This document shows positions 8,070-15,430 of a stretch of DNA of 17,201 bases, piece after piece. Below the pieces are notes generated by a model. The model saw only the letters and a program-made list of their open reading frames with translations, ran no database searches and was not told the origin of the DNA. Position 1 is the first letter of the stretch; the number at the start of each line of letters is the position of its first letter. The stretch comes from Acidobacteriota bacterium (GTDB lineage Bacteria; Acidobacteriota; Polarisedimenticolia; Gp22-AA2): contig JACOUZ010000352.1 in NCBI GenBank assembly GCA_016177515.1, positions 1-17,201 on the forward strand, in the 5' to 3' direction. The position numbers and the translations under genes are program-made.

Positions 8070-8133
8070 CCTTGGCCTGCCGAGCGCTGCGGGCATCACT
8101 CTCACTCCATCAGGGACGCACGACAGCAGGGGT

Positions 8134-8163
8134 TTGATTGAACAGCGCGCGGTGTGGTAGAGT
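8134..8163 (+). promoter_or_regulatory. Candidate promoter of rpmB
   Basis: TTGATT (8134-8139), an 18-bp spacer and TAGAGT (8158-8163) are 4/6-class matches to the sigma-70 boxes. A start near 8170 would leave a leader of about 50 nt before the rpmB GTG. Confidence 0.45.
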
Positions 8164-8220
8164 GCGCGCTTCCCACGGTTGGCACGGGGGCCTACCGCCG
8201 CCCCTCAGGAGGACGACCCA

Positions 8221-8439
8221 GTGGCCCGTTCGTGTGAGATTTGCGGCAAAGGACCGATGCACGGGCACCAGATCAGCCACGCGCACAACGTCTCGCAGAG
8301 GGTCTGGTACCCCAACGTCCAGAAAGTCAAGGTGGTCGCAGGCGGGACCCGGCGCCGCATGAAGGTCTGCACGCGCTGCCTGCGCTCGGGTGCCGTCGTC
8401 AAGGCGGCTTCCGGGCGATCGGCCCGGGCGGTGTCCTAG
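8221..8439 (+). CDS. rpmB: 50S ribosomal protein L28
   Basis: L28 is a small protein of the large ribosomal subunit. The 72-residue product has the family sequence GKGPMHGHQISHAHN near the N-terminus and VWYPNVQKVKV in the middle. It carries two CxxC pairs (C5/C8 and C50/C53), so it is the zinc-binding C+ form. The start is GTG at 8221, with a perfect AGGAGG (8207-8212) 8 nt upstream; an in-frame ATG at 8179 lies before the Shine-Dalgarno and would add 14 non-homologous residues. It stands alone on the plus strand, without rpmG beside it, and converges with the ridA gene. Confidence 0.96.
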   Translation: MARSCEICGKGPMHGHQISHAHNVSQRVWYPNVQKVKVVAGGTRRRMKVCTRCLRSGAVVKAASGRSARAVS

Positions 8440-8494
8440 ACCCCCTCTCCTCCTGCCGTATTCGCGGCATCCTTCGCCGTCGAAACCGTCGCCT

Positions 8495-8878
8495 TCAGGA
8501 CAGAGCCGCGATAGCGTCGATCTCGATCCGGGCCCCTTTCGGGAGCGCCGCGACCTGCACCGTTGAGCGCGCCGGCCGGTGCGACCCGAAGCAGCGGGCG
8601 TACACCTCGTTCATCGCCGGGAAGTCCTGCAGATCGGTCAGGTAGACGGTCGTGCGGACCACCTGATCGAGCCCCGATCCGGCCGCCTCGAGGACCGCCT
8701 TCAGGTTGTCGAGGACGCGCGTCACCTCTTTCTGGACGGATCCCCGCACGAGTTCCCCCGTCTCCGGATCGATCGGCACCTGGCCGGAGAGGAAGAGGAA
8801 TCCCGCCGCGGAGATCCCCTGGGAGTAGGGGCCGATGGCCTTCGGGGCCTTGTCCGTGCTGATCGTCCGGGTGCTCAT
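8495..8878 (-). CDS. ridA: RidA/YjgF/UK114 family enamine/imine deaminase
   Basis: RidA proteins hydrolyse reactive enamines and imines, such as 2-aminoacrylate released by PLP enzymes, and so protect cytoplasmic enzymes. The 127-residue length is normal for a trimeric family member. Conserved positions include the APKAIGPYSQ motif (Tyr18), LSGQVPID (Ser31), Asn90, Arg104 in PARSTVQV and Glu119 in RIEIDAIA. The Cys that follows Arg-Ser in E. coli RidA is Thr here, a substitution found in other members. The ATG at 8878 has AGGAGGGG just upstream; an in-frame extension to 8941 reaches back to the rel stop and has no family similarity. It lies 59 bp after rel and is probably on the same transcript. 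Confidence 0.95.
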   Translation of the reverse strand: MSTRTISTDKAPKAIGPYSQGISAAGFLFLSGQVPIDPETGELVRGSVQKEVTRVLDNLKAVLEAAGSGLDQVVRTTVYLTDLQDFPAMNEVYARCFGSHRPARSTVQVAALPKGARIEIDAIAALS

Positions 8879-8937
8879 GTCCCCTCCTGTTTTCGGATGC
8901 GTGGCTGGGGCCCCGCGCGCGGGCGCCGCACCCCACC

Positions 8938-11085
8938 TCATGCGACCTGCCGTTCCACGTGGTACACGCCGTCGATGCCCTTGACCCGCTCGAGGATCGC
9001 CTCGAGGTGGGCGACGTCCGCGATGTCGAGAATCAGGGTGATCTCGCCGCGCCGATCCTCGAAGGTGCGCGCCTCGACGTTCTTGATATTGGACTTGGAC
9101 TCGGCGATGGCGGACGTGATCTTGGCCAGCATGCCGGGCCTGTCCTCGGAGAACACGGTGATCCGGACCTCGAAGCGGGACGCGTCGTCGCTCTCCCAGG
9201 CGACCTCGATGCGGCGCTCGGGGTCGTACAGGAGCTTCTCGAGGTTCGGGCAGCGCTCGCTGTGCACCGTCACGCCCCGGCCGCGCGTGATGTAGCCGAC
9301 GATCGCCTCGCCGCGGATCGGGTTGCAGCAGCGCGCCAGGGAGATCAGGGCGTCGTCCAGGCCGCGCACCGTCACCTTCTTTCCGGACATGCCCAGGGCC
9401 TTCTTCACGGCGTGGGCGATGGGGCCCTCGGACGCTTCATGCGGTTTCGCCTGGGGATCGAGCTTCTCGATGAGCGTCCTGGGCGCCAGCTTGCCGTAGC
9501 CCACCGCGGCGTAGAAGTCGTCCAGGCCGGCGCAACCCATCTCGTGCAGGACCGGCAGCAGCCGTCCGCCCTCTCCCTGGTGCTTGCGCAGGTTGAGGCG
9601 GTACCTCTTGAACTCGCGGTCGGCCACTGTCTTGCCGAGCTCGATCGAGCGGTTGCGCCGGTCCACGTTCAGCCATTGCCGGATCTTGGCGCGCGCCCTC
9701 GGGGTCCTGGCGAAGGTCAGCCAGTCCTGGCTGGGGTGGTGGTTCGGCGACGTCAGGATCTCCACGATGTCGCCGTTCTTCAACTCCGTCCGCAAAGGCA
9801 CCAGCTTGCCGTTGATCCGGCCGCCCACGCAGCGGTGGCCTACCTCGGTGTGGACCGAGTAGGCGAAATCAACGGGCGTGGCGCCGCGCGGGAACGACTT
9901 GACCTGTCCTTGCGGCGTGAAGCAGTAGACCTCGTCGGGATAGAGGTCCACCTTCACCATGTTGAGGAACTCGCGCGGATCCTTGAGCTCCTGCTGCCAC
10001 TCCATGATCTGGCGCAGCCACTGGATGTTGGCATCGCTCTCCTTGCCTCCGTTGCCTTCCTTGTATTTCCAGTGGGCCGCGATTCCCTCTTCGGCCACGC
10101 GGTGCATCTCGCGAGTACGGATCTGGACTTCGAACGGCACGCCCTTGTCGCTGATGACCGACGTGTGCAGCGACTGGTACATGTTCGGCTTGGGCATGGC
10201 GATGAAGTCCTTGATCCGCCCCGGCACCGGCCGCCACATCCCGTGGATGATCCCCAGGGCGCCGTAGCAGTCCTTGACGCTGCCGGTCAGGATCCGGAAG
10301 GCGAGGTAGTCGTAGACCTCGCCCACATCAATCCGCTGCCTCTTGATTTTCCGGTAGATGCTGTGCAGGTGCTTGCGCCGGCCGTAGATTTCGCATGTGA
10401 TGCCCGCCCTGTCGAGCTCGGACTGGAGGGTGGACTGGATCTCCCTGATGAACTCATCGGTCAGCTTCCGCTTCTCCTCGAGCGCCTGCACCAGGCTCTG
10501 AAAGCCCGCGGGATCCAGGTACTTGAGGGCCAGGTCCTCCAGCTCGTTCTTGATCTTCGCCATGCCCAGGCGGTTGGCGATCGGGGCATAGATCTCGAGC
10601 GTCTCCCGCGCGATGCGCTCCTGCTGGCGCGGCGACAGGTGTTCAAGCGTGCGCATGTTGTGCAACCGGTCCGCGAGCTTGACGAGGACGACGCGGATGT
10701 CGTCCACCATCGCCAGCATCATCTTGCGGAAGCTCTCGGCCTGCTGCTGTTCGCGGGAGTTGAAGCTGATGCGGGCGATCTTCGTCAGGCCCTCCACCAC
10801 GTGGGCGATGTCGCGGCCGAAGTGCTCCTCCACCGCCTCGCGCGTCGTCAGGGTGTCCTCGAGGACGTCGTGAAGCAGGCCGGCGACGACGCAGGTCATG
10901 TCCAGCTTGAGATCTGCGAGGATGAAGGCGACCGACAGCGGGTGGATCAGGTACGGCTCCCCTGACGAGCGGGTCTGGCCCTTGTGCTCCTTGGCCGAGA
11001 AGACGTAGGCCTTGCGCAACAGGTCGAGATCGGCCGCCGGCATGTAGGCCTCGACTTTTTCCTGGATGTCCTCGAAACGAATCAT
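8938..11085 (-). CDS. rel: Bifunctional (p)ppGpp synthetase/hydrolase, Rel/SpoT type
   Basis: This enzyme makes and degrades the alarmone (p)ppGpp. The 715 residues show the full long-RSH layout. The HD hydrolase domain (about 25-200) keeps its metal and catalytic residues (H48, H72-D73, E76-D77, N143). The synthetase domain (about 230-340) has YGRRKHLHSIYRKI, the RIKD motif at 290-293 and FEVQIRT with the catalytic Glu319. A TGS domain (about 385-445), a helical region, the conserved-cysteine/zinc-finger domain (ARCCNPIRGEAIVGYITRGRGVTVH, in parts, 585-608) and a C-terminal ACT domain (638-712) follow. RIKD rather than ExDD suggests a bifunctional enzyme, not a synthetase-only RelA. The ATG at 11085 matches the family start MIRFEDI; the in-frame extension to 11205 crosses the candidate promoter. 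Confidence 0.96.
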   Translation of the reverse strand: MIRFEDIQEKVEAYMPAADLDLLRKAYVFSAKEHKGQTRSSGEPYLIHPLSVAFILADLKLDMTCVVAGLLHDVLEDTLTTREAVEEHFGRDIAHVVEGLTKIARISFNSREQQQAESFRKMMLAMVDDIRVVLVKLADRLHNMRTLEHLSPRQQERIARETLEIYAPIANRLGMAKIKNELEDLALKYLDPAGFQSLVQALEEKRKLTDEFIREIQSTLQSELDRAGITCEIYGRRKHLHSIYRKIKRQRIDVGEVYDYLAFRILTGSVKDCYGALGIIHGMWRPVPGRIKDFIAMPKPNMYQSLHTSVISDKGVPFEVQIRTREMHRVAEEGIAAHWKYKEGNGGKESDANIQWLRQIMEWQQELKDPREFLNMVKVDLYPDEVYCFTPQGQVKSFPRGATPVDFAYSVHTEVGHRCVGGRINGKLVPLRTELKNGDIVEILTSPNHHPSQDWLTFARTPRARAKIRQWLNVDRRNRSIELGKTVADREFKRYRLNLRKHQGEGGRLLPVLHEMGCAGLDDFYAAVGYGKLAPRTLIEKLDPQAKPHEASEGPIAHAVKKALGMSGKKVTVRGLDDALISLARCCNPIRGEAIVGYITRGRGVTVHSERCPNLEKLLYDPERRIEVAWESDDASRFEVRITVFSEDRPGMLAKITSAIAESKSNIKNVEARTFEDRRGEITLILDIADVAHLEAILERVKGIDGVYHVERQVA

Positions 11086-11180
11086 GGCAGACCCAGCGCC
11101 GGGGGCGCCGCTTCTCGTCCGTTGTCCCGGGTCGTGCAGGGGGGTTCGCGCAGACAGGCGGCACTCGCCACGGATGGGGC

Positions 11181-11189
11181 AGTATAGCA
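11181..11189 (-). promoter_or_regulatory. Extended -10 promoter candidate for rel
   Basis: The minus strand reads TGC followed by TATACT (forward 11187-11189 and 11181-11186), an extended -10 element with a 5/6 match in the hexamer. I find no good -35 box at the usual distance, which extended -10 promoters can tolerate. The predicted start near 11174 gives a leader of about 89 nt. Confidence 0.5.
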
Positions 11190-11288
11190 AAAAGCGCCCC
11201 TCCACCCCGCCTGCCTCCGCCGGTCGGGACGCCCGCGGCCGGGACCGGGGCCATCAGGAAGCAGTGGGCACACCCGCGGAAGCGGGGT

Positions 11289-12449
11289 TCAGGCCTTGAC
11301 GTACTTCAGGCCGAACCGGCGGTAGGCGATGACCAGGAGGGCGGCGGCCACGAACACCGACGCGTAGGTGCCGAAGCAGAGGCCGACGAGTAGGCAGAAC
11401 ATCATCGGGTTGAGCTTGTCGCCGCCGAACATGAGAAAGGCGACGATGGCGAAAATCAGGCTCAGCGAGGTGAGCATCGTTCTGCTGAGCGTCTGGTTCA
11501 CGGAGGCGTTCACGACCTCCTCGAACTCGTGCTCGCGGTAGAGCCGGAGGTTCTCGCGGATCCGGTCGAAGACCACGATCGTGTCGTTGATCGAATACCC
11601 GAGAACGGTCAGGAGCGCCGCGACCACCGTCAGGGAAAACTCCTTGCCCGTCAGGGAGATCATGCCGGCGGCTATGAACACCGTGTGCACCAGCGCGATG
11701 ACCGCCGTGACGCCCCACGTCCATTTGTGGAAACGGAACCAGACGTACACCAGGATTCCCAGGACCGAGAGCAGGATGAGCCACGCCGTGTTGTGCAGCA
11801 GCTCGCGGCCGGCGGTCGGCCCGACAAAGTCCACGCTGCGCAGGGCGAACCGGCCGACCGTCGACTCAGCGGAGAGGAGGGCGGCCGCCTCCGGCGGCAC
11901 TCCAGGGATCGAGGCGATCGCCCCGGGCGACGACAGGAGCCCCTGGTGATCCGTCCGGTAGCGCACCACGGCCTCGGCCACCTCCACGGCGTTCGGCAGG
12001 CGGGAGGCCAGCCACTCCTGCAGGGCGGCCTGGGAGGCCATGTTCAGATCGATCTTCCCGGACCGGACCGCGGCACGCTCCTCGGGCGTCTTCAGCGACT
12101 CGAGGATCTCCGTGCTGATCTCGCCCCCCTCGCCGCCGGCCGCCGCGCCCTTCACGCGCTGCTGCTCGACGCGAATCAGGACCTCGTTGTCCTCGGCGCC
12201 GCCGATCTTCTGGATGCTGACGTCGCCCAGCCCGGCCTGCTCAAGGGCGGAGCGCAGATCCTGGACGCGCGGCGCCTCGCGGAACTTGAGCTGCACCGCC
12301 GTGCCGCCGGCGAAGTCGATGCCGTAGTTGAAGCCGCGAGTCGCCATGGCCCAGCCCGACACGACCATCGTCAGGGCTGAGAAGGCGAGGAAGTACCACT
12401 TGGTGCGGTACATCATCCGGAAATTCACGTGCGTGAAGACCTGGAGCAT
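11289..12449 (-). CDS. secF: Protein translocase accessory subunit SecF with an extra helix-hairpin-helix-like periplasmic insert
   Basis: SecF works with SecD to use the proton gradient to help pull exported proteins through SecYEG. The 386 residues show six transmembrane segments (about 18-38, 219-240, 245-266, 270-292, 324-342, 350-375), the first periplasmic motif NYGIDFAGGT, and the core GYSINDTIVVFDRIREN plus SRTMLTSLS. The protein is about 70 residues longer than a typical SecF of roughly 310. The extra sequence (about 131-193) has the look of a ComEA-type helix-hairpin-helix: IDLNMASQAALQ, AEAVVRYRTDHQG, then AIASIPGVPPEAAALL. The gene begins 8 bp after secD, and its Shine-Dalgarno (GAGGG) overlaps the secD stop. 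Confidence 0.96.
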   Translation of the reverse strand: MLQVFTHVNFRMMYRTKWYFLAFSALTMVVSGWAMATRGFNYGIDFAGGTAVQLKFREAPRVQDLRSALEQAGLGDVSIQKIGGAEDNEVLIRVEQQRVKGAAAGGEGGEISTEILESLKTPEERAAVRSGKIDLNMASQAALQEWLASRLPNAVEVAEAVVRYRTDHQGLLSSPGAIASIPGVPPEAAALLSAESTVGRFALRSVDFVGPTAGRELLHNTAWLILLSVLGILVYVWFRFHKWTWGVTAVIALVHTVFIAAGMISLTGKEFSLTVVAALLTVLGYSINDTIVVFDRIRENLRLYREHEFEEVVNASVNQTLSRTMLTSLSLIFAIVAFLMFGGDKLNPMMFCLLVGLCFGTYASVFVAAALLVIAYRRFGLKYVKA

Positions 12450-12457
12450 GCCGTCCC

Positions 12458-14056
12458 TCAGATGCTCAGCCGTTCCATCCTGGGCCGCAGCGTCAGGAGC
12501 GCGTCGAACAGCGCGCGCGACACGAATACGGCCGTGAACAGGTTCGCCAGGATGCCGACGCTCAGCGTCAGGGCGAAGCCGCGCACGGGGCCTGTGCCCT
12601 TGGCGTACAGGAAAAACGCCGGAATGAGCGTCGTCACGTTGCCGTCCACGATGGCGGTGAGCGCCTTCTCGAACCCGGCGCCGATCGCCGCCTTCACGGT
12701 CCGCCCATTGCGCATCTCCTCGCGGATGCGCTCGAACACCAGCACGTTGGCGTCCACCGACATGCCGATGCTCAACGCGATGCCGGCGATGCCAGGCAAG
12801 GTCAGGGTGGACTTGAAATAGGCCATCGCCCCGAGCAGGATCAGGACATTGAGGGCCAGGGCGAAGACCGCGTTCGACCCGGCCATGCGATAGAACACCA
12901 GCATGAAAAGGACGACGATGATCGAGCCGATGATGGAGGCCACGATGCCCTGGCGAACCGAGTCGGCGCCGAGCGAGGGGCCGACGGTGCGTTCCTCCAG
13001 GATCTCCATTCCCGCCGGCAGCGCCCCGGAGCGCAGCTTGAGAGCCAGATCCTCGGCGCTCTCCAGCGTGAAGTTGCCCCCTTCGATGATCCCCTGGTCG
13101 GCGATGACCGCGTTGATGCGGGGCGCCGAGACGATCTTCCGGTCCAGGACGATCGCCAGGAGCTGCCCCTGGTGCTGGCGCGTCAGGTCCTGAAACCGCC
13201 GGCCGGCGTCCGCCGTGAGCAGGAAGTTCACCGCCGGTCCGCCGAACCGGTCCTGATCGCGCCGGGCGTTCTTCAAATCGTTCCCCGTGATCGGCGAAGT
13301 CCTGGTCACCGGCCAGAAGACCCGGAAGGGCTTGCCGTCCTGGCCGACCAGGTCCTGCGGGAGGGCCTCCACGTCCTCAGGCAGCGTGCCGCCGAACATC
13401 TGCGACAAGGCGTCCAGGTTGTCCGGGGGCCGGAACTGGTCCGCCACGATGCCCGGCGGGACCTTGACCAGCTTCCATTCCAGAAACGCAGGGGAGCCGA
13501 TCAGGTCCTTGACCCTCTCGGGATCTTCGACGCCCGGGAGCTGGATCAGGACGCGATCGGCGCGCGCCCCGGCCCCCTGCCTCTGGATGGTCGGCTCGGC
13601 GACCCCGAACTTGTCGACGCGGTTGCGAATCGTCTCCAGAGCCTGCCGGACGGCGGAATCGCGTATTCCCGATTCATCGGCCGCCCGGAGCTGCATGCGC
13701 AGGCGCCCCGGGCCGGGCGCCGACGCCTGAAACTGGGGAAACTGCCGGCCGAGAAGGTCCCGGACCTCGCCGGCGCGCGCCGGGTCGATTCCTTCGAGCA
13801 GCAGGGCGTTGGTCCCGTCGGCGGAGGTGCGCTGGGGCGCCAGCCCTTTTTCTCCCAGGGCCGAGCGGATGCGTTCCTGCGACAGGTCGATTTCGGCCCG
13901 GACGGCATCGTCCGTTTTCACCCGCATGACGATGTGGATGCCGCCCTTCAGGTCCAGGCCCAGGCGGATCTGCTCCGCCGGCGGGTAGACCACGTAGCCG
14001 CACAGGATGAGCAGAGCGAACGTCAGCAGGAGCCGCCAGCGTAGATCGAGGTTCAT
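12458..14056 (-). CDS. secD: Protein translocase accessory subunit SecD
   Basis: SecD is the larger subunit of the SecDF complex. The 532 residues comprise a first transmembrane segment (about 7-24), the conserved LGLDLKGGIHIVM motif (32-44), and a large periplasmic region. That region includes the P1 base (IRNRVDKFGVAEPTIQRQG), the head (AVNFLLTADAGRRFQDLT) and the IEGGNFTLESAEDLALKLRSGALP region. A five-helix membrane domain (about 368-515) with IALSIGMSVDANVLVFERIREE, the proton-path motif containing Asp435, completes it. The length is close to the family norm. The ATG at 14056 follows AGGAA and sits 58 bp after yajC. Gene order yajC-secD-secF is the standard one. Confidence 0.97.
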   Translation of the reverse strand: MNLDLRWRLLLTFALLILCGYVVYPPAEQIRLGLDLKGGIHIVMRVKTDDAVRAEIDLSQERIRSALGEKGLAPQRTSADGTNALLLEGIDPARAGEVRDLLGRQFPQFQASAPGPGRLRMQLRAADESGIRDSAVRQALETIRNRVDKFGVAEPTIQRQGAGARADRVLIQLPGVEDPERVKDLIGSPAFLEWKLVKVPPGIVADQFRPPDNLDALSQMFGGTLPEDVEALPQDLVGQDGKPFRVFWPVTRTSPITGNDLKNARRDQDRFGGPAVNFLLTADAGRRFQDLTRQHQGQLLAIVLDRKIVSAPRINAVIADQGIIEGGNFTLESAEDLALKLRSGALPAGMEILEERTVGPSLGADSVRQGIVASIIGSIIVVLFMLVFYRMAGSNAVFALALNVLILLGAMAYFKSTLTLPGIAGIALSIGMSVDANVLVFERIREEMRNGRTVKAAIGAGFEKALTAIVDGNVTTLIPAFFLYAKGTGPVRGFALTLSVGILANLFTAVFVSRALFDALLTLRPRMERLSI

Positions 14057-14114
14057 CCCGTTCCTGATCGCCGCGCCGCGGCCCGGAGGGGCCCGCCGGC
14101 GCCGGCCCGTCGTT

Positions 14115-14444
14115 TCAGGATTCCGTCCGCGCGGACGTTTCCTGGTCCTGCAGCCCGATGATCGAGCTTCGCGTCACGTCCACCTTGACTTTGTCGGAGA
14201 TCCGAAGCTGCACGATGCCGGCGTCCATGCCGACCACCGTTCCCAGGAGCCCTCCCGAGGTGACGACCTTGTCGCCGCTCTTGAGCGAGTCCAGCATCTT
14301 CTGGATCTGCTTCTGTCGGCTTCTTGCGGGGCGGATGAGCAGAAAGTAGAAGATGACGAAGATGACGACGAGAGGGACCATCTGCAGCCAGGCACTGGCC
14401 TGCCCCTGTCCCGGCGGCGGCGCCATGAGACCCACGACCGGCAC
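14115..14444 (-). CDS. yajC: Preprotein translocase accessory protein YajC
   Basis: YajC is a small inner-membrane protein that associates with SecDF. The 109 residues show a short Pro/Gly-rich N-terminus, one transmembrane segment (about 22-38, MVPLVVIFVIFYFLLI), the signature IRPARSRQKQIQKMLDSLKSGDKVVTSGGLLGTVV, and a C-terminal beta domain. I chose GTG at 14444 because GGGAGG lies 9 nt before it; the ATG at 14426 (MAPPPG) is a close alternative. The open frame extends up to a GTG at 14507, but that longer form would be translated through the leader hairpin (14470-14496) and shows no similarity. It is the first gene of the sec operon. Confidence 0.94.
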   Translation of the reverse strand: MPVVGLMAPPPGQGQASAWLQMVPLVVIFVIFYFLLIRPARSRQKQIQKMLDSLKSGDKVVTSGGLLGTVVGMDAGIVQLRISDKVKVDVTRSSIIGLQDQETSARTES

Positions 14445-14469
14445 CTTGTCGATCCTCCCTTCGTCCCAC

Positions 14470-14496
14470 AAAAAAAGGAGGGGAACGGACCCCCTC
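14470..14496 (-). terminator. Intrinsic terminator-like hairpin in the leader of yajC-secD-secF
   Basis: On the minus strand a 6-bp stem GAGGGG/CCCCTC (forward arms 14491-14496 and 14478-14483) with a 7-nt loop is followed by C and seven Ts (forward 14470-14476). The orientation matches the sec operon, and the element lies 26 nt before the yajC start. No minus-strand gene ends upstream of it, so it looks like an attenuator rather than the end of another operon. Stability and function are not measured. Confidence 0.65.
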
Positions 14497-14567
14497 GCCG
14501 CGCGCACCCTCGATTCCGGGTCCGCTGCCGCGCCGACATGGACGCGAAATCCCGGCTGCGGCCCGCA

Positions 14568-14596
14568 AGAATGCCCGAAGCGGTCGGGCTTGTCAA
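14568..14596 (-). promoter_or_regulatory. Candidate promoter of yajC-secD-secF
   Basis: The minus strand has a perfect TTGACA (forward 14591-14596), a 17-bp spacer and CATTCT (forward 14568-14573), a weak -10 box (3/6). The spacer contains a GC-rich dyad. Transcription near 14561 would give a leader of about 115 nt that includes the terminator-like hairpin. The -35 box is only 22 bp from the pgeF start on the other strand, so the two divergent promoters must be close or overlapping. Confidence 0.5.
14573..14589. repeat. Dyad GCCCGA-N5-TCGGGC between the yajC promoter boxes
   Basis: Two perfect 6-bp arms (14573-14578 and 14584-14589) fill almost the whole spacer of the candidate yajC promoter and lie just upstream of pgeF. 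The position suits an operator that could affect both divergent transcripts; it could also be a chance GC-rich palindrome. Confidence 0.4.
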
Positions 14597-14617
14597 GGCA
14601 GCATCCGCTCGCCTACC

Positions 14618-15430
14618 ATGTCCACCGCCATGCCCATTGCCCGCGCCGCCACGACCGAAAGCCCCCGCGACGCGGCGAGCATCGTGGGATCGGGACTCAC
14701 GCGCCGGATCGAGGTTCCAATCCTCTCCCAGGTCCAGGGGCTGGCCCACCTGTTCACCGTCAAGGGTTCCGATGCCGGGGCGGCCCTGGCCGACTCGATG
14801 GGCGGGCCCGTCCCGCTCCTGTCGCTCCGCCAGACCCACGGCGCCGCGGTGCACGTCGTGGACGGCAGGTCCAGGGCGTCGGCCTTCGCCGACACCGAGC
14901 GACCGCCGGGACTCGAGGAGGGCGACGCTCTGGTGGTCGCCGATCCGGGCCTGGCCGTCTGCGTCTGGGTCGCCGACTGCGTGCCCGTCCTGATCTGCGA
15001 CGAATCGACGCGCACGGCGGCGGCGATCCACGCCGGCTGGCGGGGCACGGTGAAGGGCGTGCTCGGCGCCGCCATCGCCGTTCTGCGCTCGCGTTTTGGG
15101 GCCGATGCCGGCGCCCTGCGCGTCGCCCTGGGACCCTGCATCGGGCCCTGCTGCTTCGAGGTGGGGAACGAGGTGGCCGACGCGCTTCTGGCCGCCTTCC
15201 CCGAAGCGGCCACCTGCATCGTGGGGGGAGAAAGAACGCGGGTCGACTTGGTTGAGGCAAACCGGCTGCAGGCCCGGGCGGCCGGCGTCCCTGCCGGGCG
15301 GATCCAGGCGGCCGGCCTGTGCACCATGTGCCGGCCGGACCTGCTGGAATCCTATCGGCGCGGGGCCGGCAACGCCGGCCGCATGGCCGGAATCATCGGC
15401 TGGAAGGGGTCACTGGAGGAAGCGGGATGA
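14618..15430 (+). CDS. pgeF: PgeF/YfiH-family protein (peptidoglycan editing factor, laccase domain)
   Basis: This family, once called multicopper polyphenol oxidase, includes E. coli YfiH/PgeF, which helps keep wrong amino acids out of peptidoglycan; some relatives act as purine nucleosidases/phosphorylases. The 270 residues carry all family motifs: LRQTHG (His74), EGDALV (101-106), VADCVPVLI (Cys121), IHAGWRGT (His138), LGPCIGPCCFEVG (171-183) and a C-terminal CTMC...SYRRGAGNAGRMAGII. The three metal ligands His74, Cys121 and His138 are kept. Start: ATG at 14618, with a second in-frame ATG at 14630; neither has a clear Shine-Dalgarno, and the first 30 residues are unlike the family. The stop overlaps the gmhA start (ATGA). 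Confidence 0.92.
   Translation: MSTAMPIARAATTESPRDAASIVGSGLTRRIEVPILSQVQGLAHLFTVKGSDAGAALADSMGGPVPLLSLRQTHGAAVHVVDGRSRASAFADTERPPGLEEGDALVVADPGLAVCVWVADCVPVLICDESTRTAAAIHAGWRGTVKGVLGAAIAVLRSRFGADAGALRVALGPCIGPCCFEVGNEVADALLAAFPEAATCIVGGERTRVDLVEANRLQARAAGVPAGRIQAAGLCTMCRPDLLESYRRGAGNAGRMAGIIGWKGSLEEAG

Larger units (their letters stand above)
7908..8206. other. Divergent intergenic region between pilM and rpmB
   Basis: About 300 bp without a convincing gene separate the pilM and rpmB ribosome-binding sites. This stretch is less GC-rich than the genes around it, as expected for a regulatory region. It holds candidate promoters in both directions and an inverted repeat (8037-8069). Short reading frames exist here, but none has a start with a ribosome-binding site or any recognisable sequence. 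Confidence 0.7.

Noticed and set aside
8187..8205. Sigma-54 promoter at the TTGGCACG sequence upstream of rpmB
   Set aside because: The -24 half looks right, but the -12 TTGC element is missing at the required spacing.
8440..8494. Terminator between convergent rpmB and ridA
   Set aside because: Only a 5-bp stem (TGCCG/CGGCA) is visible, with no T-tract on either strand; too weak to list.
8942..8990. ridA starting near 8941 and overlapping the rel stop
   Set aside because: The extra 21 residues have no family similarity, while the ATG at 8878 has a perfect Shine-Dalgarno and gives the usual RidA N-terminus.
8959..10965. A 668-codon open frame on the plus strand opposite rel
   Set aside because: Antisense shadow of a clear Rel protein. 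GC-rich genes often leave long open frames on the other strand; the translation is rich in Asp, Arg, Val, Leu and His, with no domain and no ribosome-binding site.
11240..11288. Terminator after secF
   Set aside because: A CCCGC-TTCC-GCGGG hairpin directly follows the stop, but it has a 5-bp stem and no T-tract, so I could not support it as an intrinsic terminator.
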